From the NCBI GenBank assembly GCA_016786465.1, contig JAEUWC010000014.1, forward strand, positions 80,972 to 144,971: DNA of 64,000 nt. Reading direction: 5' to 3'. Position 1 is the first letter of the stretch. Every line of letters starts with the position of its first letter. This stretch comes from Bdellovibrionales bacterium. Lineage in GTDB: Bacteria > Bdellovibrionota > UBA1018. The notes beneath the pieces were generated by a model. That model was not told the DNA's origin. It saw only the letters and a program-made list of their open reading frames with translations, and did no database searches. Positions 1 to 8,304 of this stretch are shown piece after piece. Position numbers and translations under genes: made by a program.

Positions 1-1
1 A

Positions 2-883
2 GCCGTTCGACGACATCTGCTGAAGGACAAGCCTTGGGGAATTTTTGGGCAAAGTTACGGCGGCTACATTGTTCATCGCTACATTGCTCTTTATCCAAAA
101 TCCGTTGAACATGCGGTCGTTCAAGGCGCAAGTTTGATGGATAACGGAATTCGTTGGGTGGAAACGCGCTTGCTTGCGCAGCAACGTGCGGCGACTGAAT
201 ACTTGAAGCAGTATCCGGGCGATGCCGAAATTTTGGAAAAAGCCCGCAGCCAAGTTCCGGCTGACTATTGCCAAGGAAACCAGACTGCCGTGGCCTGTGG
301 TCCGGGTCTTTTGGATGGAATCGCTTGGGGCCAGATTGCGTTTCCAAAAGGGTGGCCAAATCTTCACAAGACCTACGCGGGCCTTTTGAAAGCGGATGGA
401 ACGTTAGACCTGGCTTACCTGGGTACTTTGATTCCTAAGCAGGTCGACGCGACTGATTCGATGGCCGATTTCTTGGTGGCGGTAGTTCCTGGGCGCGAAT
501 TGCCCGGCGGTCTTTTGAATACCTGGTCTTGCCAAAAGGCCGTGCCCAGGATGAAGCGCAAGGGAATCGACACGAATTCTTGGTTTTATTCCGAGTGTCG
601 GGGAGCGCTTTCGATCCAAGCGAAGTACGATTCATTTTTGAAAAAGATCGTGAAGGACGACTCCATCCGCTTGAAAGACGTGCATCGTTCTTTGAAAAAG
701 AACCCAGGTCTTCAGTTCCATCTTTTTTCGGGCGAATTGGACACCTTCGTGGCGCGCGAGTCCTACCAGCAGGAAGTGAAAAAGTTGGGACGCCTGGCCA
801 ATTTTAGCTTCATGAATGTCATGAATATTGGCCATGACTGGACGAATTCGAAGGAAGTTTGGGCGGCGCTGAAAAAGTACTGA
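2..883 (+). CDS. Alpha/beta-hydrolase peptidase, 5' end cut off by window
   Basis: The reading frame is open from the first bases, so the gene begins upstream; 293 residues are visible. The nucleophile elbow GQSYGG (Ser at about visible residue 18) is followed by a cap-like region. The C-terminal third has the other two triad members in typical places: Asp in FSGELDTF and His in NIGHDW. The pattern resembles the prolyl/tripeptidyl aminopeptidase branch (S33-like) of the fold, which hydrolyses short peptides. A later ATG at 134 is in frame, but the nucleophile motif lies upstream of it, so it is not the start. Substrate and location cannot be judged without the N-terminus. Confidence 0.7.
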   Translation, partial: AVRRHLLKDKPWGIFGQSYGGYIVHRYIALYPKSVEHAVVQGASLMDNGIRWVETRLLAQQRAATEYLKQYPGDAEILEKARSQVPADYCQGNQTAVACGPGLLDGIAWGQIAFPKGWPNLHKTYAGLLKADGTLDLAYLGTLIPKQVDATDSMADFLVAVVPGRELPGGLLNTWSCQKAVPRMKRKGIDTNSWFYSECRGALSIQAKYDSFLKKIVKDDSIRLKDVHRSLKKNPGLQFHLFSGELDTFVARESYQQEVKKLGRLANFSFMNVMNIGHDWTNSKEVWAALKKY

Positions 884-948
884 CCTAAAGTTGACTGTTT
901 TACTTAAAGCCTTGATCTTTGGGGGCGGATTTCCTAGCTTGTCCAAAC

Positions 949-1710
949 ATGAGGGTTTTAGCAGTCATTCCTGCGAGATACGCGTCGACGCGACTTCCAG
1001 GCAAACCCCTCTCTAAAATCCAAGAAAAACCGATGATTCAATGGGTCTATGAACAGACCCGCAAGGCTTTGAAAGTCAATCAGGTCGTGGTTGCGACCGA
1101 TGACGAACGTATCGCCAGCGCAGTTCGTGCCTTTGGCGGACAAGTGGTGATGACTTCACCGGATTGTCCAAGCGGTACAGATCGAGTGGCCGAAGCATTG
1201 GACCAGCTGCAAGCCGGCCAAGCGGGATCCGAAACTTTTGATGTCGTTGTGAACGTCCAGGGCGATGAACCCTTCATTGATCCCCGCGCGATTGATCAAG
1301 CGGTGGATTTGGTGGTTTCAAAAAATTTTCAGATGGCGACGCTGATGTCTCCATTCAAATCGGCCGCCGATATCGAAAACCCATCCATCGTGAAAGCGAT
1401 CGCAGCTGCGGACGGTCGCGCGCTATATTTTTCCAGGCTTCCGATTCCCTACACACGCGTGCCGATTCCTTCGAAGGGGCCGTTTGCTTGCTTTCGGCAC
1501 ATCGGACTTTATGTCTACAGCGTGAATGCGCTAGCGAAACTTCGCGCTTTGCCACAAAGCCCAGCCGAAATCGCAGAATCATTGGAACAGCTTCGCGCAC
1601 TTGAAAACGGAATATCGATTGGAATCGCAGCGGTTGAATTTGAATCCCTGGGTGTGGATACGCCCGAAGATTTAGAAAAGGCTAGGGCTTTGGCCCAGAA
1701 ACGAAAGTAG
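949..1710 (+). CDS. kdsB: 3-deoxy-manno-octulosonate cytidylyltransferase (CMP-KDO synthetase)
   Basis: Activates KDO with CTP to CMP-KDO, the donor for the inner core of lipopolysaccharide; cytoplasmic. The protein of 253 residues opens with the nucleotide-binding signature VIPARYASTRLPGKPL, followed by CPSGTDR and the NVQGDEPFI metal/sugar site, all typical of KdsB and of normal length. An in-frame TTG at 919 exists, but the ATG at 949 gives the family N-terminus. It is the first gene of a cluster with pyrG (which supplies CTP) 6 bp downstream and kdsA, so substrate supply and use are grouped. Confidence 0.95.
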   Translation: MRVLAVIPARYASTRLPGKPLSKIQEKPMIQWVYEQTRKALKVNQVVVATDDERIASAVRAFGGQVVMTSPDCPSGTDRVAEALDQLQAGQAGSETFDVVVNVQGDEPFIDPRAIDQAVDLVVSKNFQMATLMSPFKSAADIENPSIVKAIAAADGRALYFSRLPIPYTRVPIPSKGPFACFRHIGLYVYSVNALAKLRALPQSPAEIAESLEQLRALENGISIGIAAVEFESLGVDTPEDLEKARALAQKRK

Positions 1711-1716
1711 TCACTT

Positions 1717-3369
1717 ATGGCAAAGCAGAAAAAATTCATCTTCGTCACCGGTGGGGTTCTTTCCAGCATTGGAAAAGGAATCAGCGCAGCTTCCATTGGA
1801 ATGCTGATGGAAGCACGAGGGATCAAGGTGACGATGATCAAAATGGATCCGTACCTGAACATTGATCCAGGAACCATGAGCCCATTTCAACACGGGGAAG
1901 TTTTTGTCTTGGATGACGGCGCCGAAACCGACTTGGACTTGGGCCATTATTCCCGCTTTGTGAAAGACGCCAAGTTTAGCCGCAAAAACAGTTTCACCGC
2001 CGGAAGAATTTACGACACGGTCATTCGCCGCGAACGCGCGGGCGGGTACCTGGGAAAAACCATTCAGGTCATTCCACACATCACGGATGAAATTAAGGCC
2101 CACATCTTTGCTGCCGCAGAAGATTCCGATCTGGCGATCGTCGAAGTGGGTGGAACGGTCGGCGACATCGAAGGCTTGCCGTTCTTCGAAGCGATTCGCC
2201 AAATGAAGACCCAGGTGGGATCGGAAAACTGCGTTTTCGTTCACTTGACCTTGGTCCCTTACATTCCGACCGCAGGTGAACTGAAAACCAAGCCGACCCA
2301 GCACAGCGTTAAGGAACTTCGCGAAATCGGGATTCAGCCGGATGTCCTTTTGTGCCGCAGCGACCGTTCGTTGCCAAAAGACGTGAAAGAAAAAATTGGC
2401 CTTTTCTGTAACTTGCCCGGCGACTGCGTCTTCAGTGCGACGGATGCGAAAAGCATTTATGAAGTCCCGCTTTCGTTCGCGGATGAAGGTTTGGACGAAA
2501 AGATCGTCGAAAAATTGAAGATCTGGGGCGGTCGTCCGGATCTTTCCAAGTGGAAGGCGATGGTCGCCAAGATTACGGATCCAAAGTCCGAAGTTCAAAT
2601 CGGGATTGTCGGCAAGTACACCGATTGGCGCGACAGCTACAAGTCGCTGTCTGAAGCCCTGGTTCATGGCGGTGTGGCCAATGATGCTCGGGTCAACATG
2701 GTCTACATCGATTCGGAAGCGATCGAAAAAGGCGGCGAAGAAGGAAAGAAAAACTTCGAACTTTTAAAAACCGTCGACGGGGTTTTGGTTCCAGGCGGTT
2801 TCGGTGAACGCGGGGTGGAAGGAAAGATTCAAGCCATCGAATACGCACGAAAGAATCAGGTTCCATACTTTGGAATCTGCCTAGGAATGCAACTGGCTGT
2901 TATCGAGTACGCCAGAAATGTTTGCGGAATCAAAAACGCGAATTCAGCGGAATTCAAGCCCGGTAATCCTGATAACGTGATCGACCTGATGGAAAATCAG
3001 AAAAATGTCAAAGACATGGGCGGCACGATGCGACTGGGTGCCTATAACTGCAAAATCCTGCCGAAGTTTCAAGGCAAGGCGACGGCCGCGTACACCGCGT
3101 ACGGAAAAGAATCCATTTCAGAACGTCACCGCCACCGCTTCGAAGTAGCGAACCCATTTCGCTCCAAGCTTGAAGAAAAAGGTCTTTTGATTTGCGGTCA
3201 AACCACGCACCCAGAAAATGGACAGGATCTAGTCGAAATGGTCGAAATCCCCGGGCATCCTTGGTTCTTGGGGTGTCAGTTCCACCCTGAATTTCTAAGT
3301 CGTCCGCTAGCGCCACATCCGCTTTTTGCGGCGTTTGTGAAAGCATCGCTTGGAAAGGCGAAAGCATGA
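1717..3369 (+). CDS. pyrG: CTP synthase
   Basis: Converts UTP, ATP and glutamine to CTP. The 550-residue protein has the N-terminal synthetase domain ([18 protein letters not shown] at about residues 9-26, then [14 protein letters not shown]) and a C-terminal class I glutamine amidotransferase domain. The latter has the nucleophile Cys in [15 protein letters not shown] and the His/Glu pair in QFHPEF. It is full length with no missing key residues. Its stop overlaps the kdsA start (ATGA), so the two are probably translationally coupled. CTP made here feeds KdsB directly upstream. Confidence 0.97.
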   Translation: MAKQKKFIFVTGGVLSSIGKGISAASIGMLMEARGIKVTMIKMDPYLNIDPGTMSPFQHGEVFVLDDGAETDLDLGHYSRFVKDAKFSRKNSFTAGRIYDTVIRRERAGGYLGKTIQVIPHITDEIKAHIFAAAEDSDLAIVEVGGTVGDIEGLPFFEAIRQMKTQVGSENCVFVHLTLVPYIPTAGELKTKPTQHSVKELREIGIQPDVLLCRSDRSLPKDVKEKIGLFCNLPGDCVFSATDAKSIYEVPLSFADEGLDEKIVEKLKIWGGRPDLSKWKAMVAKITDPKSEVQIGIVGKYTDWRDSYKSLSEALVHGGVANDARVNMVYIDSEAIEKGGEEGKKNFELLKTVDGVLVPGGFGERGVEGKIQAIEYARKNQVPYFGICLGMQLAVIEYARNVCGIKNANSAEFKPGNPDNVIDLMENQKNVKDMGGTMRLGAYNCKILPKFQGKATAAYTAYGKESISERHRHRFEVANPFRSKLEEKGLLICGQTTHPENGQDLVEMVEIPGHPWFLGCQFHPEFLSRPLAPHPLFAAFVKASLGKAKA

Positions 3370-4238
3370 AGTCACCTGATTTTTCAAAAGCACCGATGAC
3401 CTTGATCGCGGGTCCTTGCGTGATCGAAGACGCCGGATTCGTATTGGAAGTCGCGCAAGAATTGAAAAAGCAGCTTACAGGACTTCCAGTAAAGTTCTAT
3501 TTCAAAGCGTCTTTTGACAAAGCGAACCGGACTTCCATCGAAGGGTTTCGCGGTCCAGGAATGAAAGATGGCCTGAAGATTTTAGCAGACGTGAAAGCCA
3601 AGACGGGGCTTCCGCTATTGACTGACGTTCACGAAACCGCACAGGTCCAGGCAGTGGCCGACGTTTGCGACTTCATTCAGATTCCGGCGTTTCTTTGCCG
3701 CCAAACGGATCTGATTGTCGCTGCTTCTGAAGCGGCCCTGAAAAATGGCCGTCGTTTGAACATCAAGAAGGGGCAGTTCTTGGCCCCATGGGATGCGGGA
3801 AACATCGTCACCAAGGCGCGTGAAGTTCAGAAAAAACTAGGCGCTTCGCCTGCTAGCGATTGGCTTTGTCTGACCGAACGCGGTGTCGTTCACGGCTACA
3901 ACACCTTGGTCGTCGATATGATCGGCTTTCAAGCGATGCAGTCTTTCGGGGTTCCCGTGATTTACGATGCAACCCATTCGATCCAGGTTCCTGGTGCAGC
4001 ACCGGGTGGGAAAAGCACGGGAGGGAAGCGCGAATACCTAGAAGTCTTGGCCCGTTCTGCAATGGCAGCCGGTGCAGATGGACTTTTCTTGGAAGCGCAC
4101 CCACATCCAGAAAAGGCCAAAAGCGATGGCCCGAATGCCATGTACCTGGAAAAGGTGGGGACCTTTGTCAGTCAGCTTTTGGAAATTCGAAAGCTGGTTG
4201 CCGGAATGCCAAAGCTTTTGCCCGAAGCCCATAGCTAG
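3366..4238 (+). CDS. kdsA: 3-deoxy-8-phosphooctulonate synthase (KDO-8-P synthase)
   Basis: Condenses arabinose-5-phosphate with phosphoenolpyruvate to KDO-8-phosphate. The 290-residue protein has the family motifs GPCVIED near the N-terminus, [19 protein letters not shown], the active-site stretch [10 protein letters not shown], a TERG loop and DATHS. It starts inside the end of pyrG by a 4-bp overlap. KdsC, the next enzyme, lies 1.2 kb downstream after a lipoprotein gene. The arabinose-5-P isomerase (KdsD) is not in the window. Confidence 0.96.
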   Translation: MKSPDFSKAPMTLIAGPCVIEDAGFVLEVAQELKKQLTGLPVKFYFKASFDKANRTSIEGFRGPGMKDGLKILADVKAKTGLPLLTDVHETAQVQAVADVCDFIQIPAFLCRQTDLIVAASEAALKNGRRLNIKKGQFLAPWDAGNIVTKAREVQKKLGASPASDWLCLTERGVVHGYNTLVVDMIGFQAMQSFGVPVIYDATHSIQVPGAAPGGKSTGGKREYLEVLARSAMAAGADGLFLEAHPHPEKAKSDGPNAMYLEKVGTFVSQLLEIRKLVAGMPKLLPEAHS

Positions 4239-4348
4239 ACTTTGAAGCGATGCGTCAAGAATATGAATCCAGACGGGTTCCTGCCAGTCAAAGAGGCAGG
4301 GGAAAAGCTCCTTGAATCTATTGATTCTGCGTGTTAGCCGCATGCGTC

Positions 4349-5404
4349 ATGATGACAAGATGGATGCGTGTTTTTGGGGTCGCGGCTTTGTGTGTCCTTT
4401 TGGTCGCTTGTAAGGAAGACCGACCTGCACCCAAATTGAAACAACAAGAAGCTTGGGCCGGTGTTCAAGCAAGCCCAACCACAAAGCCTTCCACCTTACC
4501 TTCTTCTTGGCCAAAACCTAGCGCAAGTCCATCGGCAACGGCCACGCCGACTTCAAGTCCAGCGGCTTCACCCACACCCACGGCGTCGCCTTCAACGCTT
4601 CCTTCGGTTTCGCCAACCCCAAGTCCGTCACCCACGGTCGTAGGACCACCTGAAGCTTACCGCTGCCAACTTGCCCGAACGACTTGCACCAGTGGCACTA
4701 CCTACGGGTTTTGGTTGATTGAAACTGACCCTGCTGCGGCAGCGGGCGCCTGTAGGTTGGAAGCCCAAGTTCGACGTGAAACTTTTTGCCAAGTGAATCC
4801 CGCACAACCGATTCCGGGCGCCGCTCCCAAGGCAATCAACTATGTCTGCGAACTTTCAGAAAGTTGCCGAGACAACCCGAAGGCAGAAAATCGCTACGAA
4901 GAAATGGTCACTGCTTCCGATTACCGGGCGGGTCACGTCGCTTGTATTCAGAAAGCGATTCAGCTGAAGGAAGAATTCTGCCAAATCACGGCAGTGACGG
5001 TACCTCCGATTTTGGTCGACGCACCGACTGGAGTTGAAGCTTTCCGCTGCCAGTTGGCCACTATCGGTTGCCATGATCAGGGTGGCCGATACGGCTATTG
5101 GGTCAGTGCAAAAAACAAACGCAAAGCGAAGCGCGAATGCAAACGCGAGGCCAAGGATCGTGGTGAAAAGCTATGCACTTTGCAGGAAGCCTATCCCCCA
5201 CAGAAAATGCCTAAGGGAACCCCGAAGGAATTCGACTGCGAGATTTCGAAAAAGCATTACACCTGCCGAGACACCTTGGCCGGTTCAACCGGTCGTGATG
5301 TGATCGCAGTTGCAAGTTCTGACGTCGGCGAAGCGCACTTGAAGTGCATGGTCGCCGCGGCGAATGCCAAAGGCGAATTTTGTCGAATGGTCGGCGCAAG
5401 GTAG
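4349..5404 (+). CDS. Lipoprotein with Pro/Ser/Thr linker and four Cys modules
   Basis: Unrecognised. The N-terminus is a lipoprotein signal peptide ending at LLVAC, so the product is probably anchored in a membrane. A low-complexity Pro/Ser/Thr/Ala linker follows (about residues 40-95). After it come four related modules, each with four cysteines, beginning YRCQLARTTC, YVCELSESC, FRCQLATIGC and FDCEISKKHYTC and ending near FC or LC. Modules 1 and 3 share an aromatic YGFW/YGYW piece. The even cysteine count suggests disulfide-bonded extracytoplasmic domains. In-frame GTG (4331) and ATG (4349, 4352, 4364) starts are all possible and no strong ribosome site decides. It sits inside the KDO cluster, but nothing ties it to KDO synthesis. 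Confidence 0.7.
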   Translation: MMTRWMRVFGVAALCVLLVACKEDRPAPKLKQQEAWAGVQASPTTKPSTLPSSWPKPSASPSATATPTSSPAASPTPTASPSTLPSVSPTPSPSPTVVGPPEAYRCQLARTTCTSGTTYGFWLIETDPAAAAGACRLEAQVRRETFCQVNPAQPIPGAAPKAINYVCELSESCRDNPKAENRYEEMVTASDYRAGHVACIQKAIQLKEEFCQITAVTVPPILVDAPTGVEAFRCQLATIGCHDQGGRYGYWVSAKNKRKAKRECKREAKDRGEKLCTLQEAYPPQKMPKGTPKEFDCEISKKHYTCRDTLAGSTGRDVIAVASSDVGEAHLKCMVAAANAKGEFCRMVGAR

Positions 5405-5471
5405 TTGATCGGCTGATACTAGGCAAAATTTTCAGGCGTGTTGAATCATCCAGGCCAGGTATACTGGAGGG

Positions 5472-5981
5472 ATGCTAGCGAACAAGGACGTTCAGGCCCG
5501 GCTAAAAAAGATCAAACTATTGATTCTAGATGTCGACGGAATCATGACCGACGGGCGTGTTTTTTGGCTAGAAGGCCACGGGTGGACCCGGCACTTCCAC
5601 GTTCATGACGGATACGGGCTAAAGATTCTGATGAAAGCCGGAATCCAAGTCGCAGTGATCAGCGGCGGGGATTCAAAAGACGTTCGCACCCGGATGGAAT
5701 TTCTGAAAATTCAGCATGTGTTCTTGGGCGACGAAGACAAGATCAAAGCGCTGGACAAGATTCAAGCGGCTACCGGGCTGAAGTATGAAGAAATGGCGTT
5801 TATGGGGGATGATCTTTTCGACATACCCGTGATCGATCGGGTCGGATTTGCCGCAACCGTCCCCCAAGCGGTTCCGCCTGTGAAAGAAAAAGTCCATTAC
5901 ATCACGGAATCTAGCGGTGGTTGGGGCGCCGTCCGAGAAGTCGCCGATGCCATTCGAAAATCGCAAGGACTAGGACCCTAA
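5472..5981 (+). CDS. kdsC: 3-deoxy-manno-octulosonate-8-phosphatase
   Basis: Dephosphorylates KDO-8-P to KDO, between KdsA and KdsB. At 169 residues it matches the small capless C0 HAD phosphatases. HAD motif I is LILDVDGIMTDGR (both catalytic Asp), motif II is the Ser in AVISGG, and the C-terminal motif is MGDDLFDIPVI. Start ATG 5472 follows an AGGG-type ribosome site (tggaggg). It is followed 3 bp later by proC. Confidence 0.93.
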   Translation: MLANKDVQARLKKIKLLILDVDGIMTDGRVFWLEGHGWTRHFHVHDGYGLKILMKAGIQVAVISGGDSKDVRTRMEFLKIQHVFLGDEDKIKALDKIQAATGLKYEEMAFMGDDLFDIPVIDRVGFAATVPQAVPPVKEKVHYITESSGGWGAVREVADAIRKSQGLGP

Positions 5982-5984
5982 ATC

Positions 5985-6785
5985 ATGAAGAAAAATACGA
6001 TCGGCATCGTGGGGCTTGGGCAGATGGGCGAAGCAATCGCCCTGGGTCTACGAGAAACGCATTCGATTTCCGCGACTACTAAATCCAAGGAATCGGCTGC
6101 AGCAGCGAAGAAAGATCTGAAGATCAATTGTCACAACGACAACGTGAAGCTGGCCAAAGAATGCGATGTTCTGGTTCTTTGCGTAAAGCCACACCAAGCG
6201 CAGTCAGTTTTAGAAGAAATGCGATCGGCACTGAATTCAAAGCACCTGGTTATTTCCATTGCAGCCGGAATCACCACCGAACAGATTCGTAAGTGGACCG
6301 GGGGCAAGCCCAGTGTGGTGCGCGCGATGCCGAATACTCCGTGTCTGATTGGCGATGGGATGACCGCCTATTGCGGAGCTTCGGGACAGACTTCGGAAGA
6401 CGATTTGGCGATCGCCGGTAAAATTTTCGGTTCGATCGGGCAGGCCGTTCGTGTTGAAGAAGAACAGATGGACGGGGTCACGGGCCTAAGTGGATGTGGC
6501 CCAGCGTATGTGTATCTGATGATTGAATCTTTAAGTGAAGCCGGTGTGAAAGTCGGTCTGCCGCGAAAGGTTGCGACACTTCTGGCGGCTCAGACTTTGA
6601 TGGGTGCTTCGAAAATGGTTTTGGAACGAGGCGAACATCCTGCCGCTTTGAAGGACGAAGTGACGACGCCAGCTGGATGCACGATTGATGGTTTGATGGC
6701 CCTTGAAGAGGGCAAGCTTCGTGTGACTTTGATCAAAGCCGTGCTGGCCGCGACCGAAAGAAGTCGCGGCCTGCGCGGCAAATGA
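5985..6785 (+). CDS. proC: Pyrroline-5-carboxylate reductase
   Basis: Catalyses the last step of proline synthesis, NAD(P)H-dependent reduction of pyrroline-5-carboxylate. The 266-residue protein starts with the Rossmann motif IGIVGLGQMGEAIALGL. It contains VRAMPNTPCLIGDG and ends with the signature region DEVTTPAGCTIDGLMALE. Length and motifs are normal. It begins 3 bp after kdsC, so it is probably co-transcribed, and ends at a tandem hairpin repeat that likely terminates the operon. Confidence 0.95.
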   Translation: MKKNTIGIVGLGQMGEAIALGLRETHSISATTKSKESAAAAKKDLKINCHNDNVKLAKECDVLVLCVKPHQAQSVLEEMRSALNSKHLVISIAAGITTEQIRKWTGGKPSVVRAMPNTPCLIGDGMTAYCGASGQTSEDDLAIAGKIFGSIGQAVRVEEEQMDGVTGLSGCGPAYVYLMIESLSEAGVKVGLPRKVATLLAAQTLMGASKMVLERGEHPAALKDEVTTPAGCTIDGLMALEEGKLRVTLIKAVLAATERSRGLRGK

Positions 6786-6793
6786 TTGGCTTA

Positions 6794-6899
6794 GCGAGCC
6801 GAAATGCGCTCGCCCTAGAGCATGTCCCGGGCGAGCCGAAATGCGCTCGCCCTAGAGCATATCCCGGGCGAGCCGAAATGCGCTCGCCCTAGAGCATGT
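6794..6899. repeat. 37-bp tandem repeat, three copies, each with a hairpin
   Basis: Copies begin at 6794, 6831 and 6868 with period 37; the last is partial (32 bp). Copies 2 and 3 contain a perfect 8-bp inverted repeat, GGGCGAGC and GCTCGCCC, around an 8-base loop; in copy 1 the outer bases differ. The unit also contains CTAGAGCAT, which in copy 3 is the reverse complement of the last two codons and stop of the minus-strand gene at 6889-7497. Each unit therefore looks like a duplicated gene end plus hairpin. It lies between convergent genes and could work as a bidirectional terminator, although it lacks long T-runs. Confidence 0.85.
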
Positions 6900-7497
6900 A
6901 ATGTATGCTGAGTCCGCCTAGATTCGAGTAAGGCGTAATTCCGAAATCGACGCTTCCGCCGATGATGGCCAGAACCAAGCCGGTGTCGAAAGAAAATAGA
7001 ATTTTATCCATTCCCGGAACCGTGAAGTGAAAGCCTGCGTTAGGAAGGATGTTCACTCCGAAAGAAGTTCCCGATCCCACGTTCGCGCCGCTGATGGCTG
7101 CGTTGATTGCGCCACCGATATTGTTTCCGGCTGAAATCGTTCCCAAGGATAAGCCGCCGCCGACGTGAACGCCGGTGTTGCGATTACCCGTGATGTTCAT
7201 TTTGTAAATGCCGCCAGCGGTGAATGTGAAAGGGCTGACACCGTGAATGGCAAAAAGTACTTGGATCGCCGATTTGTCATTCAATTCAAATAGCGCGCTG
7301 ACAGCGCGGCCGGTGCCACTGTTCTGGGAATCCATGGTCGAAAAACCCAAGCCAATGTCGGTGGGTCCCGACGCTGAAGATGACTTGAAAGTCGTCGCAG
7401 CGGATTCAGTAGTTTCAGCTTTTTTTTCTTTCTTGGCAGCGAACGCGGAAGCGCTCACGGCCATGGCCAAGGAAACAACAAGGATGATTTTTTTCAT
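6889..7497 (-). CDS. Small secreted, probably outer-membrane protein
   Basis: No family recognised. The 202-residue product starts MKKIILVVSLAMAVSASAFA, a clear Sec signal peptide, followed by a short Lys/Glu-rich stretch. Then comes a Gly/Ala/Ser-rich body with alternating hydrophobic segments such as SAIQVLFAIHGVSPF and a final GGLSIHYML, as in small beta-barrels. The ATG at 7497 is preferred over an in-frame start 42 bases upstream because it places the signal peptide at the N-terminus. The stop codon lies inside copy 3 of the 37-bp repeat. Confidence 0.7.
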   Translation of the reverse strand: MKKIILVVSLAMAVSASAFAAKKEKKAETTESAATTFKSSSASGPTDIGLGFSTMDSQNSGTGRAVSALFELNDKSAIQVLFAIHGVSPFTFTAGGIYKMNITGNRNTGVHVGGGLSLGTISAGNNIGGAINAAISGANVGSGTSFGVNILPNAGFHFTVPGMDKILFSFDTGLVLAIIGGSVDFGITPYSNLGGLSIHYML

Positions 7498-7555
7498 GCA
7501 GTTGTATTGCTTGGTTCCGGCGCTGAATTCAATGGGCAAGTGTTAACGCCAAGTG

Positions 7556-8290
7556 TCAAGTTGTGTAATAAATGGAAAAGTTTTTTGAATGAAACGGAGC
7601 AACCACCGTCGCCAACCAAGGGTGGCGTTGTTCAATCGTGTCTCGAGAAGCGCGCCCACGGGCCACAACCGTGATTTTTCGGCTTTGGGCCGCGATTCGA
7701 ATATCGGCAATCGATTTTTCGATCGCCTCGAGATTTCCATAGTCATAGATGAAGTAAAGATCGGCGACCGGAAGTTGGAACGAGGGTAGGGAAAGATCCT
7801 GTTGAAACAGGGTTGTCCCAATCAGTTGAAGCTTTTCGAAAACTTTGCGGCCCTCGAATAGCCTTTCGGGTACTAGCTCGAAGCCGGAATACTGCACGCC
7901 TTCGAAAAGGCATCCCAAGACAATTCCCAATCTTCCGTACCCTGCACCAACGTCGACCCAATGTTCGCCGACGACCGGCGGTCTTGCCTTCAAGATTTCG
8001 ACAATTTCTGAATAGGGTGTCTGCACGATCTGCGCACCTAAACCCACCCAGGTCTGTGCTTCACCGTGCAGGGCCTTTGAATAGGTTCGAACGCTTCCGT
8101 CAGGCTGAATCGCTTGCGCCCGCTCGAGAAGTTCGGCTTCGATTCGTTCGCTTTCAATTCCCAAAAGCGCGTCGATTTTTTCGGAATGGTCCTTTGCGAT
8201 TTCGTACGCATCTGCGCTGGTTCCAATAGGTAAGCGCAATGAAAAAAGATCGTGGTTTTTCGCAAGGTAACGAACTGCTTCGTGAATCAT
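7556..8290 (-). CDS. Class I SAM-dependent methyltransferase
   Basis: The 244-residue cytoplasmic protein has SAM-binding motif I as HWVDVGAGYGRLGIVLG near residue 111, with an acidic residue after the next strand in SGFELVPERLFEG. The latter resembles the DOT1/small-molecule methyltransferase pattern. The N-terminal 100 residues are helical with no known domain. Motif IV-like DLYFIYDYG follows. The substrate cannot be inferred. It shares the minus strand with its neighbours, ending 59 bp from the secreted protein downstream. Confidence 0.75.
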   Translation of the reverse strand: MIHEAVRYLAKNHDLFSLRLPIGTSADAYEIAKDHSEKIDALLGIESERIEAELLERAQAIQPDGSVRTYSKALHGEAQTWVGLGAQIVQTPYSEIVEILKARPPVVGEHWVDVGAGYGRLGIVLGCLFEGVQYSGFELVPERLFEGRKVFEKLQLIGTTLFQQDLSLPSFQLPVADLYFIYDYGNLEAIEKSIADIRIAAQSRKITVVARGRASRDTIEQRHPWLATVVAPFHSKNFSIYYTT

Positions 8291-8304
8291 AGCTTCAGTC
8301 AGTA

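Noticed and set aside
1711..2667. 318-codon open frame on the minus strand opposite pyrG
   Set aside because: Lies fully inside a certain gene; composition is the shadow of GC-rich codon use, and no signal or family is visible.
5211..5426. Small minus-strand frame at the lipoprotein gene end
   Set aside because: Shadow frame with Arg/Ser-rich composition and no start signal.
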